Program-made: the position numbers and the translations under genes
The notes under the pieces: model-generated
Seen by the model: only the letters and a program-made list of their open reading frames with translations
The model's database searches: none
What the model was told of the DNA's origin: nothing
Assembly: GCF_032337135.1 (NCBI RefSeq)
Contig: NZ_JAVXZZ010000005.1
Span: forward strand, 62,001 to 126,000
Origin: Allorhodoferax sp032337135
Lineage (GTDB): Bacteria; Pseudomonadota; Gammaproteobacteria; Burkholderiales; Burkholderiaceae_C
Direction: 5' to 3'
Length of the DNA: 64,000 nucleotides
In this document: positions 16,202 to 24,518 of the stretch, one piece after another
Layout: the number at the start of each line of letters is the position of its first letter
How positions within the stretch are numbered: position 1 is the first letter of the stretch

Positions 16202-16701
16202 TGACGCGGGACACGCTGTTTCGCATCGTCGTGCCCATGGCACTGTACGCCGCGCTCGGCTGGTGGGTGGGAGACAAGCTGGCCTCCTATCCCGGCCTGG
16301 TGGCGTACAAGTTCTTCAACACATGTGGCGCGACGATGTCCATTCTGGGCATGGTGGTGCTGTCACAGCTGGTGGTGGAAAATCCAAAATACAAAGCCAT
16401 CATCCTGGAGCACGTAGCCGAGCAGTTTTTGCTTTTGTTGACAGTGGGCGGAGGCGGTCTGCTGATCTACGCCATGCATTGGACACAAGGGCCGTCGGCC
16501 GAGGTGGTCGAAGGGCTCGGCCCACGCTTCTACATGTACTTCGTATTGCCATCGATGGTGTTTTTGAACATGTCGGTCAATGGTGTCGAACACAAGCTAC
16601 CTTGGAGCGAAAAGACGCGCGTAACGGCATTTGGTGCCTACTTGGCCGGTGGCGGCATGCTGCTGCAGCTATACGCCGCGATCAAGGACATGTGGGTGTA
16701 G
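16198..16701 (+). CDS. Polytopic membrane protein (167 aa)
   Basis: ATG 16198 overlaps the stop of the MazG-like gene, with GGAG 9 nt upstream. Four hydrophobic stretches (about residues 10-28, 40-60, 78-98 and 110-155) predict four membrane helices. No transporter signature recognised. Context suggests it is the last gene of the run starting at 13563. Confidence 0.6.
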   Translation: MMTRDTLFRIVVPMALYAALGWWVGDKLASYPGLVAYKFFNTCGATMSILGMVVLSQLVVENPKYKAIILEHVAEQFLLLLTVGGGGLLIYAMHWTQGPSAEVVEGLGPRFYMYFVLPSMVFLNMSVNGVEHKLPWSEKTRVTAFGAYLAGGGMLLQLYAAIKDMWV

Positions 16702-16807
16702 TCGTTCGGCGACCACAAAGCAACACAGTAACGATCCCATACGACCAATCAAGCCCCGCGACCGGATCATCAACGCTCAAACGAGCTCATAAGCGCGCGC
16801 CGAAAAA

Positions 16808-17617
16808 ATGAACAACTCACTCAGAACCGAAGCTGTCCGACAAGCCATCGCATCCAAGCTGGCCGACTTCCGTGATACGGCGGCATTGGAAAACACCGCT
16901 ACGCACACCAACGAAGCGCTGTTGACGCTCGCAGACCAACTGCTGGGAACCATAGAAGAGGCGCAACTCCAACGGCACTGGAAGGACCGCGAAGTTCCGG
17001 ATGTCGCACGGGCACTTCTCGCTTTGGAGGTTTTCGAGAAGATGGTCTTTGGGGGACTCTCAACGTCACAGGCCGCCAGTCACTTCAACATCCCCGCAGT
17101 CCATATCCGCGCCTACTTCAGCAAGACGATATCGGCTCTTTGCCTCATACCTCCTGAGCTCGATACCTACGATTGGCACACGGCAAAGAAGATTCGCGCA
17201 TCAGACACCGCCCAATGGGCACAAAGAGTCGGCACCTTCCGCGACCACCTCCAAGCTCTCCAGGCCGAGCGAGAGCACGACCGGCAGCGAATCACATCGC
17301 TGGCGGGAAAAGCCACCGACCAGGAGATCGCCACCGAGGTAGGTGTCGATGTGCGCAGCGTCACCATGCAGCGGACACAGCTTGGAATAGCGCCGCATCC
17401 CGATGACCATGATTCCTGCTGGGAACTTGATCGTCACCTGGGGAAAGTCAGCGATTCGACCTTGGCAATGGCGTTTGCCATGACGCCACGATCTGTTCAG
17501 AAAAGACGCGTCTACCTGGGTATCGACACTGCAAAGACGATTGATCCGGTGCTTGAGCGGGCCCTGAAAGCGAAAAGACGAATGCTGCCAAAGTGGCAGT
17601 CACCAGCAAGTTTGTGA
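16808..17617 (+). CDS. Helical protein with repeated HTH-like segments (269 aa)
   Basis: Three segments look like helix-turn-helix units: STSQAASHFNIPAVHIRAYF (about 86-105), TDQEIATEVGVDVRSVTMQR (172-191) and SDSTLAMAFAMTPRSVQKRR (about 214-233). Each has the shape x-x-x-x-A-x-x-x-x-V-x-x-x-x-V typical of DNA-binding helices. It may bind DNA as a regulator or structural factor. It is isolated by short intergenic gaps, and no family is recognised. Confidence 0.6.
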   Translation: MNNSLRTEAVRQAIASKLADFRDTAALENTATHTNEALLTLADQLLGTIEEAQLQRHWKDREVPDVARALLALEVFEKMVFGGLSTSQAASHFNIPAVHIRAYFSKTISALCLIPPELDTYDWHTAKKIRASDTAQWAQRVGTFRDHLQALQAEREHDRQRITSLAGKATDQEIATEVGVDVRSVTMQRTQLGIAPHPDDHDSCWELDRHLGKVSDSTLAMAFAMTPRSVQKRRVYLGIDTAKTIDPVLERALKAKRRMLPKWQSPASL

Positions 17618-17686
17618 AACGCTGGAAAACGATAACGCCTGATGTATTTTGGATGTGAGTCTTCCATCAAACACAAAGGGCTTCAC

Positions 17687-18337
17687 ATGCGATCCCACAT
17701 CAACGCAAAAACCATCGTCATTGCCACTGCAATTGCTGCTGCATCACTCGCCACATCCAACGCCTTCGCCTGGAGCGCCGCCAAGATCATCGCAAAAGCC
17801 GTGGCCGAAGTGAAAAACGCGAACTCGACCACCGTAGCAGCGACTGGAACGGTCGAGGTGGCGTTTTCACCCGACGAAGGCGCCGAAAACCTGGTCATCA
17901 AGGTCATCAACTCGGCACACAGCTCCATCCACATGCTGGCCTACAGCTTCACCAGCGCCCCGGTAACCCAGGCTTTACTCGATGCCAAGCACCGCGGGGT
18001 GGACGTGAAGCTGGTGGCCGACTACGAGAACAACCTGGAGGTCGACCGCAACGGCAAGTTCAAAAGCCCCAAGGCCGTGGCCGCGCTGTCTGCACTGGCA
18101 ACGGCTGGAGTTGATGTGCGCACCATCAAGGTCTATCCGATTCATCACGACAAGGTGATATTGGCCGACCAGCAATCGGTGGAGTTGGGCAGCTTCAACT
18201 ACTCGGATGCAGCGGCACACCGGAATTCAGAAAACGTCCTCGTGAACTGGAACAATCCCGCCCTGGCCAAGGTGTACGAGGGGCATTTTGAGCGCAACTA
18301 TGCGCGGTCCCAAGTGTTCGTCAATCCGCGGTACTGA
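17687..18337 (+). CDS. Secreted phospholipase D-family endonuclease (Nuc-like)
   Basis: ATG 17687 gives a classical signal peptide (residues 1-28, cleavage near SNAFA). The mature part has one HKD motif: H154, K156 and D161 in HDKVILAD, followed by GSFNYS (N171) and SEN (E182). A single HKD and ~190 mature residues fit the Nuc/plasmid endonuclease subfamily, which acts as a dimer and cuts DNA without metal. Export to the periplasm is predicted. Such nucleases are common on conjugative plasmids, where their role is unsettled. Confidence 0.85.
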   Translation: MRSHINAKTIVIATAIAAASLATSNAFAWSAAKIIAKAVAEVKNANSTTVAATGTVEVAFSPDEGAENLVIKVINSAHSSIHMLAYSFTSAPVTQALLDAKHRGVDVKLVADYENNLEVDRNGKFKSPKAVAALSALATAGVDVRTIKVYPIHHDKVILADQQSVELGSFNYSDAAAHRNSENVLVNWNNPALAKVYEGHFERNYARSQVFVNPRY

Positions 18338-18360
18338 TCGCCTTCATACAGGGTTGCAAC

Positions 18361-19104
18361 ATGCCAATGCCCGATGACAACGATCCGTCTGCCCCGGATG
18401 GCATGCCCATCGAGGTCACGACACCGCCAACACTCACCACCATGCACAGCCGAAGGCTGCGATCGCTGTGGGGGTACGGCCGACCCGTCATGGTGGGGGA
18501 CCTCGGGGGCGTTGATCTGGATCTGCTGGTGCACGGGTTCGTGAAGGTAGGTAGTGATAGCACCACCACCAGCCTGACGGTGACGCGCCAAGGCATAGCC
18601 CACATCAACGAAGTGCGCCAGGCTCGAATTGCCATGCAGAGCGGGCATCACGCGCTCGGGCACCGCCTGTGCGACTACCTGCGCGAGAAAGGGATGTTCA
18701 CCTGGGAGAACGTCGAGTTTTGCAATCCGGCCCCCGGGGAGGGTAGGAGTTGGGGCGTAGTTCGCCCAGACGTCTTTGCCTGCATGCCAGTCCTGCGGGC
18801 ACGCAATGCCGCGCCAACCATCTATGAAGTCAAGGTGAACCGCGCCGACTTTCTGGCTGATCTGGCCAGGCCCGAAAAGCGTGGCGCGTATGCCGACCTT
18901 GCCGAAGCGGTCTACTACTGCTGCCCGGCGCCGCTGATTTCTCGCACCGAAGTACCACAAGGATTCGGGCTCATCTATGAAATGCCATCAGGCGGGTTCC
19001 AGATACAGAAGAACGCGCGACGTAAAAAAGACTTCACAATAGCGCCAGACACGATCATGACGCTCATGGTCAAACGCCAGATGCCGCTTGGCGATCTGGA
19101 GTGA
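18361..19104 (+). CDS. MmcB-like nuclease-fold protein
   Basis: A 247-aa protein. The C-terminal half has RPDVFA (about 137-142) and IYEVKVNRADFLADL (about 156-170), the D...EVK arrangement of PD-(D/E)XK folds and the MmcB family linked to DNA repair. The N-terminal ~90 residues resemble a winged-helix region (LTVTRQGIAHINEVR). Substrate and activity are unknown; family placement is reasonably likely. Confidence 0.65.
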   Translation: MPMPDDNDPSAPDGMPIEVTTPPTLTTMHSRRLRSLWGYGRPVMVGDLGGVDLDLLVHGFVKVGSDSTTTSLTVTRQGIAHINEVRQARIAMQSGHHALGHRLCDYLREKGMFTWENVEFCNPAPGEGRSWGVVRPDVFACMPVLRARNAAPTIYEVKVNRADFLADLARPEKRGAYADLAEAVYYCCPAPLISRTEVPQGFGLIYEMPSGGFQIQKNARRKKDFTIAPDTIMTLMVKRQMPLGDLE

Positions 19105-19114
19105 AGGAGAGGAC

Positions 19115-19354
19115 ATGAAGGATACGACTAAGAACGGGCGGCAATCGAAGCGTCAGGCGTTTTACGCACGGGCTCGCCACAGGCGCCACACTCTCCAACT
19201 GGGAAAGATGGTGGTGGATGACATCCGCCACGCCGCGTCACACCTCTATGGCCATACGCCCCGTAGCGCCGATTGCGCAGGGCTTGCATCGATCCAGGAC
19301 GAGTGGGATGTACCTACGTCTGCCTTCAGAAATCCACTTGCACGACTCGTTTAA
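19115..19354 (+). CDS. Hypothetical protein (79 aa)
   Basis: ATG 19115 follows GAAGGAGAGGAC. A basic N-terminus (SKRQAFYARARHRRHTLQ) suggests nucleic-acid contact. No family recognised. Probably co-transcribed with the MmcB-like gene 10 bp upstream. Confidence 0.55.
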   Translation: MKDTTKNGRQSKRQAFYARARHRRHTLQLGKMVVDDIRHAASHLYGHTPRSADCAGLASIQDEWDVPTSAFRNPLARLV

Positions 19355-19362
19355 GAATCGAT

Positions 19363-19641
19363 ATGACCCGACTATCAATTCCCAGCATCGAGGCTTTGCC
19401 AGGATTTGAAAAGATCGACGACATAGCAGTCGACGGGGGCCGCCTGAAGTTCCGCATCGTCGGCAAATCGCCGACCTTCGGTAGTGCGGCTGCGAACAAG
19501 TTCGTTGAACTGGGACTCGTGGCGATTGTCGATGGCCGCGAGTCCCATCTGTACCGTCCAGACGTGAGCCACCACACTGACGGATACCACTGCACCGTTG
19601 CGTGCGACATGCCACGCTTCATCGACAAAGGCAAAGAATGA
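19363..19641 (+). CDS. Hypothetical protein (92 aa)
   Basis: ATG 19363 is the start nearest the previous stop. The sequence alternates strands and short helices (LKFRIVGKSPTFGSAAANKF) with a His/Cys-containing end (DVSHHTDGYHCTVAC). The stop overlaps the following ATG. Family unknown. Confidence 0.5.
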   Translation: MTRLSIPSIEALPGFEKIDDIAVDGGRLKFRIVGKSPTFGSAAANKFVELGLVAIVDGRESHLYRPDVSHHTDGYHCTVACDMPRFIDKGKE

Positions 19642-19796
19642 CTTTTCAAATCCCAATCGTCGCCCGGGACAAGTTCGAACCAGAGGAAGAGGGCCATTTG
19701 GCCATCCCCTGTTGCTGGTGCAAGCACCGGCACGGCACCGATCAGGAAGAACCCTGCCGGACATGTGACCACAACGCCACAGCGGCCCCCGACTAG
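19638..19796 (+). CDS. Small Cys-rich protein (52 aa)
   Basis: It starts in an ATGA overlap. CCWCKHRHG and CRTCDH supply two Cys pairs and nearby His, consistent with a single zinc site. Too short to assign. Listed because coupling and Cys spacing make a real gene likely. Confidence 0.5.
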   Translation: MTFQIPIVARDKFEPEEEGHLAIPCCWCKHRHGTDQEEPCRTCDHNATAAPD

Positions 19797-19817
19797 CCAG
19801 CCCCATCCAGACATCTA

Positions 19818-20090
19818 ATGGAACGCGACATCCATCCAGCCGAAGTGGGACTGTTCACAGCTGCGGCATTGCGTGGCTATCGACTGGAGAATGGCCCCAA
19901 TGACACCTACCGCGTCATTCAGGTGAAGGATGCGGTGGAAACGCTGATTGCGGATAGCGCCCACTTCAAGGATGTGGCCAACCTGCTCGGGGCGCATGGA
20001 AAGACCACACTCAGACAAGCTGCCGAGCGCGATGGCTTCAAGTGGCCTGCCTCTGCGCAAGCCCATCTGGACACCATGAAACGCATCTAG
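19818..20090 (+). CDS. Hypothetical protein (90 aa)
   Basis: A soluble alpha/beta protein with a helical end (DVANLLGAHGKTTLRQAAERDGF). There is no recognised motif and no clear Shine-Dalgarno. It sits in a tight run of small genes between 18361 and 22115 that share direction and short gaps. Confidence 0.5.
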   Translation: MERDIHPAEVGLFTAAALRGYRLENGPNDTYRVIQVKDAVETLIADSAHFKDVANLLGAHGKTTLRQAAERDGFKWPASAQAHLDTMKRI

Positions 20091-20107
20091 CACGCCACGG
20101 AACGAAC

Positions 20108-20587
20108 ATGGAAGAACTCTTTCCCGATGACGCCGCAGTGCATCACGAAACGCTGAAGCTGCTCGCCGAGGCTGCCGAATACCTGGGGCGCTTGCCACTC
20201 AGTCATCCGACGCTGCAGCTCAAGTCTCGCCTTGACGCCCATCTCCAGCGTCCTGGAGCAAAGGTGCACCGTGACCGACTGGAGAACATTGCCAAGGATC
20301 GGGAGTGGCGAGCCAGATTGGAGGCTGGCCAGTATTTCCACGGTACCTCGCGCTACACACCTGAGGGGCTACCGGTAGTGGATTGCCTGGTGATCAGAGG
20401 CAACGTGTACTTGCGTTCGCCCGCTTACGCGGATTTGGCCACACAAGGAAACAGCCCAAAGGCCACCCAAATGGCCGAAACCATCGCCAGGGAAATAGCT
20501 ACTGGCTCCAACATTCAACTCACCTCTGTTGGTAAAGAGCGCGACCATCTCCTGATGCGTAACTGGCAGGACATTCCACAAGGATGA
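20108..20587 (+). CDS. Hypothetical protein (159 aa)
   Basis: ATG 20108 lies after the preceding stop; the longer frame from 20042 overlaps it. The product is helical in the first half and has QYFHGTSRYTPEGLPV in the middle. The stop overlaps the next ATG. No family recognised. Confidence 0.55.
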   Translation: MEELFPDDAAVHHETLKLLAEAAEYLGRLPLSHPTLQLKSRLDAHLQRPGAKVHRDRLENIAKDREWRARLEAGQYFHGTSRYTPEGLPVVDCLVIRGNVYLRSPAYADLATQGNSPKATQMAETIAREIATGSNIQLTSVGKERDHLLMRNWQDIPQG

Positions 20588-20994
20588 CATCGATGCAATT
20601 GCCCAAACCCAGAACTGCACAAGAACTTGACCCTTCCGAAGTGTTCGCGAGATTGGACGCCGACCAGAAACTCTGGGCGCAGCGCGCCGTAGAAGCACAA
20701 GCAAAGGCCGCGCATGCCTATGCCCGCCTGATCGACATCGCTTCCCAAAGTGATACTGGGCAAGCTGCTCGGGTCGCTGGATTCGTCGCAGCCACTTACA
20801 ACGGTCACGCGTACGCCTTTGACCTCTTTGATCTGCGCGCACTGGACATCGCCATCAGCGACGACATGCTCATCTGCCTGGACGCGTTGCGCTGGGGTAA
20901 GGCTGACCTGTACACACTGGTCCCGGACGGTGACGCAAAGATCAAGCGTCTGCTGAGCCGCTGGAATCCACGCAAACTGCACCAGCACGAATGA
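20584..20994 (+). CDS. Hypothetical protein (136 aa)
   Basis: Coupled to both neighbours by ATGA overlaps. Long amphipathic helices (QKLWAQRAVEAQAKAAHAYARL) precede a small C-terminal domain. No motif recognised. It directly precedes the CoiA-like gene, suggesting a shared function. Confidence 0.55.
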   Translation: MTSMQLPKPRTAQELDPSEVFARLDADQKLWAQRAVEAQAKAAHAYARLIDIASQSDTGQAARVAGFVAATYNGHAYAFDLFDLRALDIAISDDMLICLDALRWGKADLYTLVPDGDAKIKRLLSRWNPRKLHQHE

Positions 20995-22115
20995 CCACGT
21001 ACGCAGCCGTCGATGGCGCCGGCCAGATTCGCTTCGTGGGCGACGTGGCAAGGGGAGCCGCGTGTGCCTGCTTCTGTCCCACCTGCCGCAGCCCGCTTGT
21101 CTCCAAGCAAGGCGAAAAGAACGCATGGCACTTTGCCCATGAAGCTGGTCAGGAACGCCCCGAGTGCTTGGTGGGAAGTCTGAATCTGTTGCGACGACTG
21201 GCGATCGAACGGCTGTCGACCATGCCCGGTGGGATTCCTTTGCCGCCGGGGAACACTTTGGTATCGATTGTGGAAGGCTGGAGGCGTTTCAGCGAGGCGC
21301 TGGAACTGCGTTGGCCAGTGCAACATGTCCATCCTGAAGCCTGGAACTTTGAAGCTACCACCAACGCCTCGGTCGCAACCTTTGAGATCGATGAAGGCCA
21401 CACCCAGCATCACATAGGCCTATTCGTCCAGGTCGGTGCCGAAGCACATGGACTCGATGATGATGCCTTTGCGGGCAGTTTGGTCTTTCGATGCGCCCCT
21501 CCACAGGAAGGGCAGATCAAGTCCTTTCAGGAAGCCGTGGAATACCTGAGCAAGCATGGTGACCTTTTATGGGACAAGCTCCCAGACCTAGGTGGTGCGC
21601 TATCCAGAGCAAGACGCAGCGTCGATCACCAGCGCCAGCGCTTTATTCTGGAAAACGAAGCCGACCGGTTGGCGCGGGCCAGCGCCTTGGCCCAGGCCCA
21701 CGAAAGACTGCAGGAAATGAACCGGCTCAAACAGGAGAGCTTGGCTGCCAAGCGGGCCGCAGAGGCGATACCGACCGATCTACCGACCTGGGCCTTGTGG
21801 AAAAAGCCGAATTCCTCGTTCTTCGCCTACGGAATGGGGCCCGGCGAATGCTGGGTCATCATGGCCGCGCAGGACTTCGCCGGCTGCTACATCGTGCCGA
21901 TCCCCTTTGCCTTCGAGGGCTGGGACGAATACTTGCCGCCGGGCCTGGCCAGCCCCCTGCCGGCACGCGAGTGCTACACCAGCAGCCTGCCAATGAGTGA
22001 AATCACAACCTGGTTCGTCAAACGCGCCAAGGCGGGCAGCCGAATTGACAGCGACGCGATGGTGATCGAGCGCTTTGCCCAGGATCTGGCCAACGAAGAC
22101 CCCAGGGAGCCCTGA
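20991..22115 (+). CDS. CoiA-like zinc-domain protein (374 aa)
   Basis: Residues about 24-60 match the CoiA-type N-terminal domain: CPTCRSPLVSKQG, then WHFAHEAGQERPEC. CoiA is needed for DNA uptake and recombination in naturally competent bacteria, and domains of this type are frequent on mobile elements. The middle contains a coiled-coil region (about 235-260) and the C-terminus is a mixed fold. The PD-(D/E)XK part of true CoiA was not identified, so function in DNA handling is inference. Confidence 0.6.
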   Translation: MTTYAAVDGAGQIRFVGDVARGAACACFCPTCRSPLVSKQGEKNAWHFAHEAGQERPECLVGSLNLLRRLAIERLSTMPGGIPLPPGNTLVSIVEGWRRFSEALELRWPVQHVHPEAWNFEATTNASVATFEIDEGHTQHHIGLFVQVGAEAHGLDDDAFAGSLVFRCAPPQEGQIKSFQEAVEYLSKHGDLLWDKLPDLGGALSRARRSVDHQRQRFILENEADRLARASALAQAHERLQEMNRLKQESLAAKRAAEAIPTDLPTWALWKKPNSSFFAYGMGPGECWVIMAAQDFAGCYIVPIPFAFEGWDEYLPPGLASPLPARECYTSSLPMSEITTWFVKRAKAGSRIDSDAMVIERFAQDLANEDPREP

Positions 22116-22122
22116 CACCCAC

Positions 22123-22295
22123 TGGACTCGCCCATACAACCTGGCCTAGAATTCAGTCACTTTTCGCCCAGCACCAGCTGAGCACTCATACCCCTTGGTT
22201 GGCAGCCCTCGCGGCGCCATCCTGTCACCACTCCCGCCATGGCGCACTTTCGCCATGGGCGAGGTTGTCATGGCGTTTTTCTTGAAAGACCGACC
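22123..22295 (+). promoter_or_regulatory. ACTCATA leader 5 with promoter
   Basis: -10 TAGAAT (22147-22152) with a weak TGGACT -35 at 22123, CTTTT at 22160 (gap 7) and ACTCATA at 22184-22190. A long hairpin CGCCATGGCG... with CGCCATGGGCG follows downstream before ATG 22296. Confidence 0.65.
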
Positions 22296-22763
22296 ATGCA
22301 AGACAACCCCAGCATCGCCGCGGATCTGATTCAAACCGTCTTCTTTGACATGACGAATCGGCAGTTCGTGGATCTGGTTAATCCCAACACCAAACTCGGC
22401 GTCTACAGCCACAAGACCCTCAACGAATTGGCCATCGAATACAAGGCCGAAATCGTTGAAATGGACCGCAAGAAGGCCTACCGCCTGCAGGATGAGAAGC
22501 ACATCACTGCAGTGGAAGAGGCCACTGGCGAATACTTCAACGAAATGCTCAATGTGCTGCCTCCGTGCCAATGGCGCCGTGACCGCGATTTCGAGCACTT
22601 CTTCCTGAGCGAGCGCATTTCCGGAAGCATCGTCTTGTACCTGGTGCGAGCGGGCGAGCGCTATTTCAAGTTCCAGGACCGTGAACGCATGGAAAGCGCC
22701 GATATTCGCAAGCGTATCGACAACTATCTGGCGACCACAGCGCAAATGCTGCAGGCCGCTTAA
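22296..22763 (+). CDS. Hypothetical protein (155 aa)
   Basis: It follows leader 5. The sequence is mostly helical and charged (IEYKAEIVEMDRKKAYRL ... MNVLPPCQWRRDRDFEHF) and ends in a helical segment. Family unrecognised. Its own promoter and leader suggest that it is regulated with the other leader-bearing genes. Confidence 0.6.
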   Translation: MQDNPSIAADLIQTVFFDMTNRQFVDLVNPNTKLGVYSHKTLNELAIEYKAEIVEMDRKKAYRLQDEKHITAVEEATGEYFNEMLNVLPPCQWRRDRDFEHFFLSERISGSIVLYLVRAGERYFKFQDRERMESADIRKRIDNYLATTAQMLQAA

Positions 22764-22850
22764 CCACACACAGGCCACAAAGGCCTGCCATCAACCCTCA
22801 CGGGGCATCTAGCCCCCAGGGGCAGGTGCTCCACACACTAGGAAGTTGCC

Positions 22851-23108
22851 ATGAGCACCAATCCCCCCGAATCAACGGAAATTCACTTCTACGACACCGA
22901 GCTGGCCAAGCGCCATCCAGAAATGCTGGCCGCTGTAACGCGTCGAGCGATGGAATTTGTAGGTTCCTCGATCCGCGTCATCCCTGCCGAACGCAGGATG
23001 AACGGGTGGCTCGAATGGTCGTTGCTGGTCAGGTATCTGACCGGAAACGAACTCTTCATCGCAGCCATCCAACGCCGTCCAGACGCAGAAATCGAATTCT
23101 GCTCCTGA
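22851..23108 (+). CDS. Hypothetical protein (85 aa)
   Basis: ATG 22851 has AGGAAG upstream. The 87-bp gap before it contains two GC hairpins (CAGGCC-GGCCTG and GGGGC-GCCCC). The protein has a beta-rich C-terminal half (WSLLVRYLTGNELFIAAIQR). No family recognised. It ends before a strong terminator. Confidence 0.55.
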   Translation: MSTNPPESTEIHFYDTELAKRHPEMLAAVTRRAMEFVGSSIRVIPAERRMNGWLEWSLLVRYLTGNELFIAAIQRRPDAEIEFCS

Positions 23109-23136
23109 GCGGCCACTGGATTGCACGATCCAACAA

Positions 23137-23176
23137 TTGCCTCCTAACGCGCAAGCGTCAGGGGGCTTTTTTTTTG
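23137..23176 (+). terminator. Intrinsic terminator
   Basis: GCCTCCTAACGC pairs (with mismatches) with GCGTCAGGGGGC, followed by nine T, then GGCCC leading into leader 6. Confidence 0.75.
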
Positions 23177-23184
23177 GCCCGTCG

Positions 23185-23312
23185 TCCGGTAAGATGCGAA
23201 CACCTTTCGGCACGCGCGTTCTGCGCAGCCAACTCATACAACCCGCTCGGGATGCAAATCCCGCAGCCGCGTGGTTTCTTCCCGTGAAATTTCAACCCAC
23301 TGGAGAACCACA
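23185..23312 (+). promoter_or_regulatory. ACTCATA leader 6 with promoter
   Basis: -10 TAAGAT (23190-23195), CTTTC at 23204 (gap 8), a GCGCG/CGCGC-type hairpin, ACTCATA at 23232-23238, then the hairpin CGGGAT-GCAA-ATCCCG. TGGAG precedes ATG 23313. Subgroup B, sharing the 3' hairpin type with leaders 9 and 11. Confidence 0.7.
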
Positions 23313-23540
23313 ATGCTTCAAAAGCATCTTCAATTCATTGATTCCTCAACAGACACCCAACTGGCCGATACCCGCGCCAGGCTGGAAAACCTGCTGCCCA
23401 CCCTGCGCGACCCCGAAGTCCGGCGAGACACCCAGCAACTGCTGCGTGCTATCGATCGTGAGTTTCTGGACCGCGTGATGGTTCAGGCGAATCAGTCTGC
23501 ACAAGCCCCAATCGGACTGCCGGCCGCGAAAGCTGCCTGA
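23313..23540 (+). CDS. Hypothetical protein (75 aa)
   Basis: ATG 23313 is placed by TGGAG and the end of leader 6. An all-helical small protein (TQLADTRARLENLLPTL). Its last 92 bases overlap an antisense frame (23449-23679). No family recognised. Confidence 0.6.
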   Translation: MLQKHLQFIDSSTDTQLADTRARLENLLPTLRDPEVRRDTQQLLRAIDREFLDRVMVQANQSAQAPIGLPAAKAA

Positions 23541-23679
23541 GCAGCTCGGGAAGTTTGTCGGGATCGCTGAATACAGCATCCAAGGCGCTGCGCTCCAACT
23601 GCGCACGCCTGCCCTCTATGACCTGAAGTGTCGGCCTTTGCGCCGTTCCACCTTCCGGTTGTGAATCATCAATCGCCAT
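23449..23679 (-). CDS. Possible antisense-overlapping small gene (76 aa)
   Basis: The minus-strand frame from ATG 23679 has protein-like composition (RPTLQVIEGRRAQLERSALD, then DPDKLPELLRQL) and covers a gap that otherwise lacks genes. It overlaps the 3' end of the 23313 gene tail to tail. The longer frame up to 24366 is ruled out because it is the shadow of the thermonuclease gene. Confidence 0.4.
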   Translation of the reverse strand: MAIDDSQPEGGTAQRPTLQVIEGRRAQLERSALDAVFSDPDKLPELLRQLSRPAVRLGLVQTDSPEPSRGPETHDR

Positions 23680-23760
23680 GCCTGACAGTGTGGCACACGT
23701 CCCAAGCCTTTCCAACGATTTCACACATACGTGCGAAAGGCCACTCCCAAGAGTCTCACC

Positions 23761-24450
23761 ATGAAAAAAGCTATCGCTTTGGTGGCGCTGCTCGCAGCCG
23801 CCACGTGGGCGCACGCCCAATTCACGTTCGAACTGGAAGGCCAGGTCGCCTACATCGATGACGGTGACACCATCATCCTGCACCCCGGAAGCCAACGCAT
23901 CCGGCTCGCGGAGATTGATGCGCCTGAAACCGACCACGGCCCCGGCAAGCCCGGACAACCCTACGGCACCACCGCTCGTGCAGCGCTGACGGCCATGATG
24001 CCTGTGGGCAGCGAGGTCAAAGCTCAGTGCTACGAGCACGATGCCCATGGCCGCGCCGTGTGCCGGGTGATGTACCAGAACGTCGACATTTCGCTTGAAA
24101 TGGCGCGTCTGGGCCATGCCCATGCCTACAAGGAATACGTCCGAGACCCGCGCATCATCGGTGCTGCGGATTACGCCAAAGCACGCCAACTCGGCCTGTG
24201 GAATGCCGGCAATGCCGTGTACCCACAGACCTGGCGTCGCAGCTGTTGGACAGAAGGCTCGCAGCCACTGTTTTGCAGCACAGGCGAATCCAGCAATGCC
24301 CAGCCGGTCCTGGTCACCCAGCCAGTCCCCTCGGTCACGCCGCACCCCACAGCCACGACACAGCAAGTTCGGGCCCGTGAAGTGATCAACGGTCTTACCA
24401 AGTACCTGGCTCTCGCCTTCGAACTGCTCAAAACAGTTCCTCTGCCTTAA
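23761..24450 (+). CDS. Secreted thermonuclease-like (SNase) nuclease
   Basis: A 229-aa protein with a signal peptide (residues 1-19, cleavage after AHA). The SNase domain shows YIDDGDTI, R48, D53 and E56 in RIRLAEIDAPE, then GRAVCRV, matching the catalytic Arg/Asp/Glu set. These enzymes cut single- and double-stranded DNA and RNA using Ca2+. A ~70-residue Pro/Thr-rich tail follows the domain. It is the second exported nuclease in the window besides the PLD nuclease at 17687. Confidence 0.85.
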   Translation: MKKAIALVALLAAATWAHAQFTFELEGQVAYIDDGDTIILHPGSQRIRLAEIDAPETDHGPGKPGQPYGTTARAALTAMMPVGSEVKAQCYEHDAHGRAVCRVMYQNVDISLEMARLGHAHAYKEYVRDPRIIGAADYAKARQLGLWNAGNAVYPQTWRRSCWTEGSQPLFCSTGESSNAQPVLVTQPVPSVTPHPTATTQQVRAREVINGLTKYLALAFELLKTVPLP

Positions 24451-24518
24451 CCCCCCTCACCACCCACACCGACTCCCCGGTCGGAGGGTGGCCATTCACT
24501 CCCTCGAAAGGAACCGCG

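Noticed and set aside
23679..24366. Upper part of the 305-aa minus-strand ORF
   Set aside because: Opposite the thermonuclease gene; only the lower end (23449-23679) has protein-like composition outside that gene.
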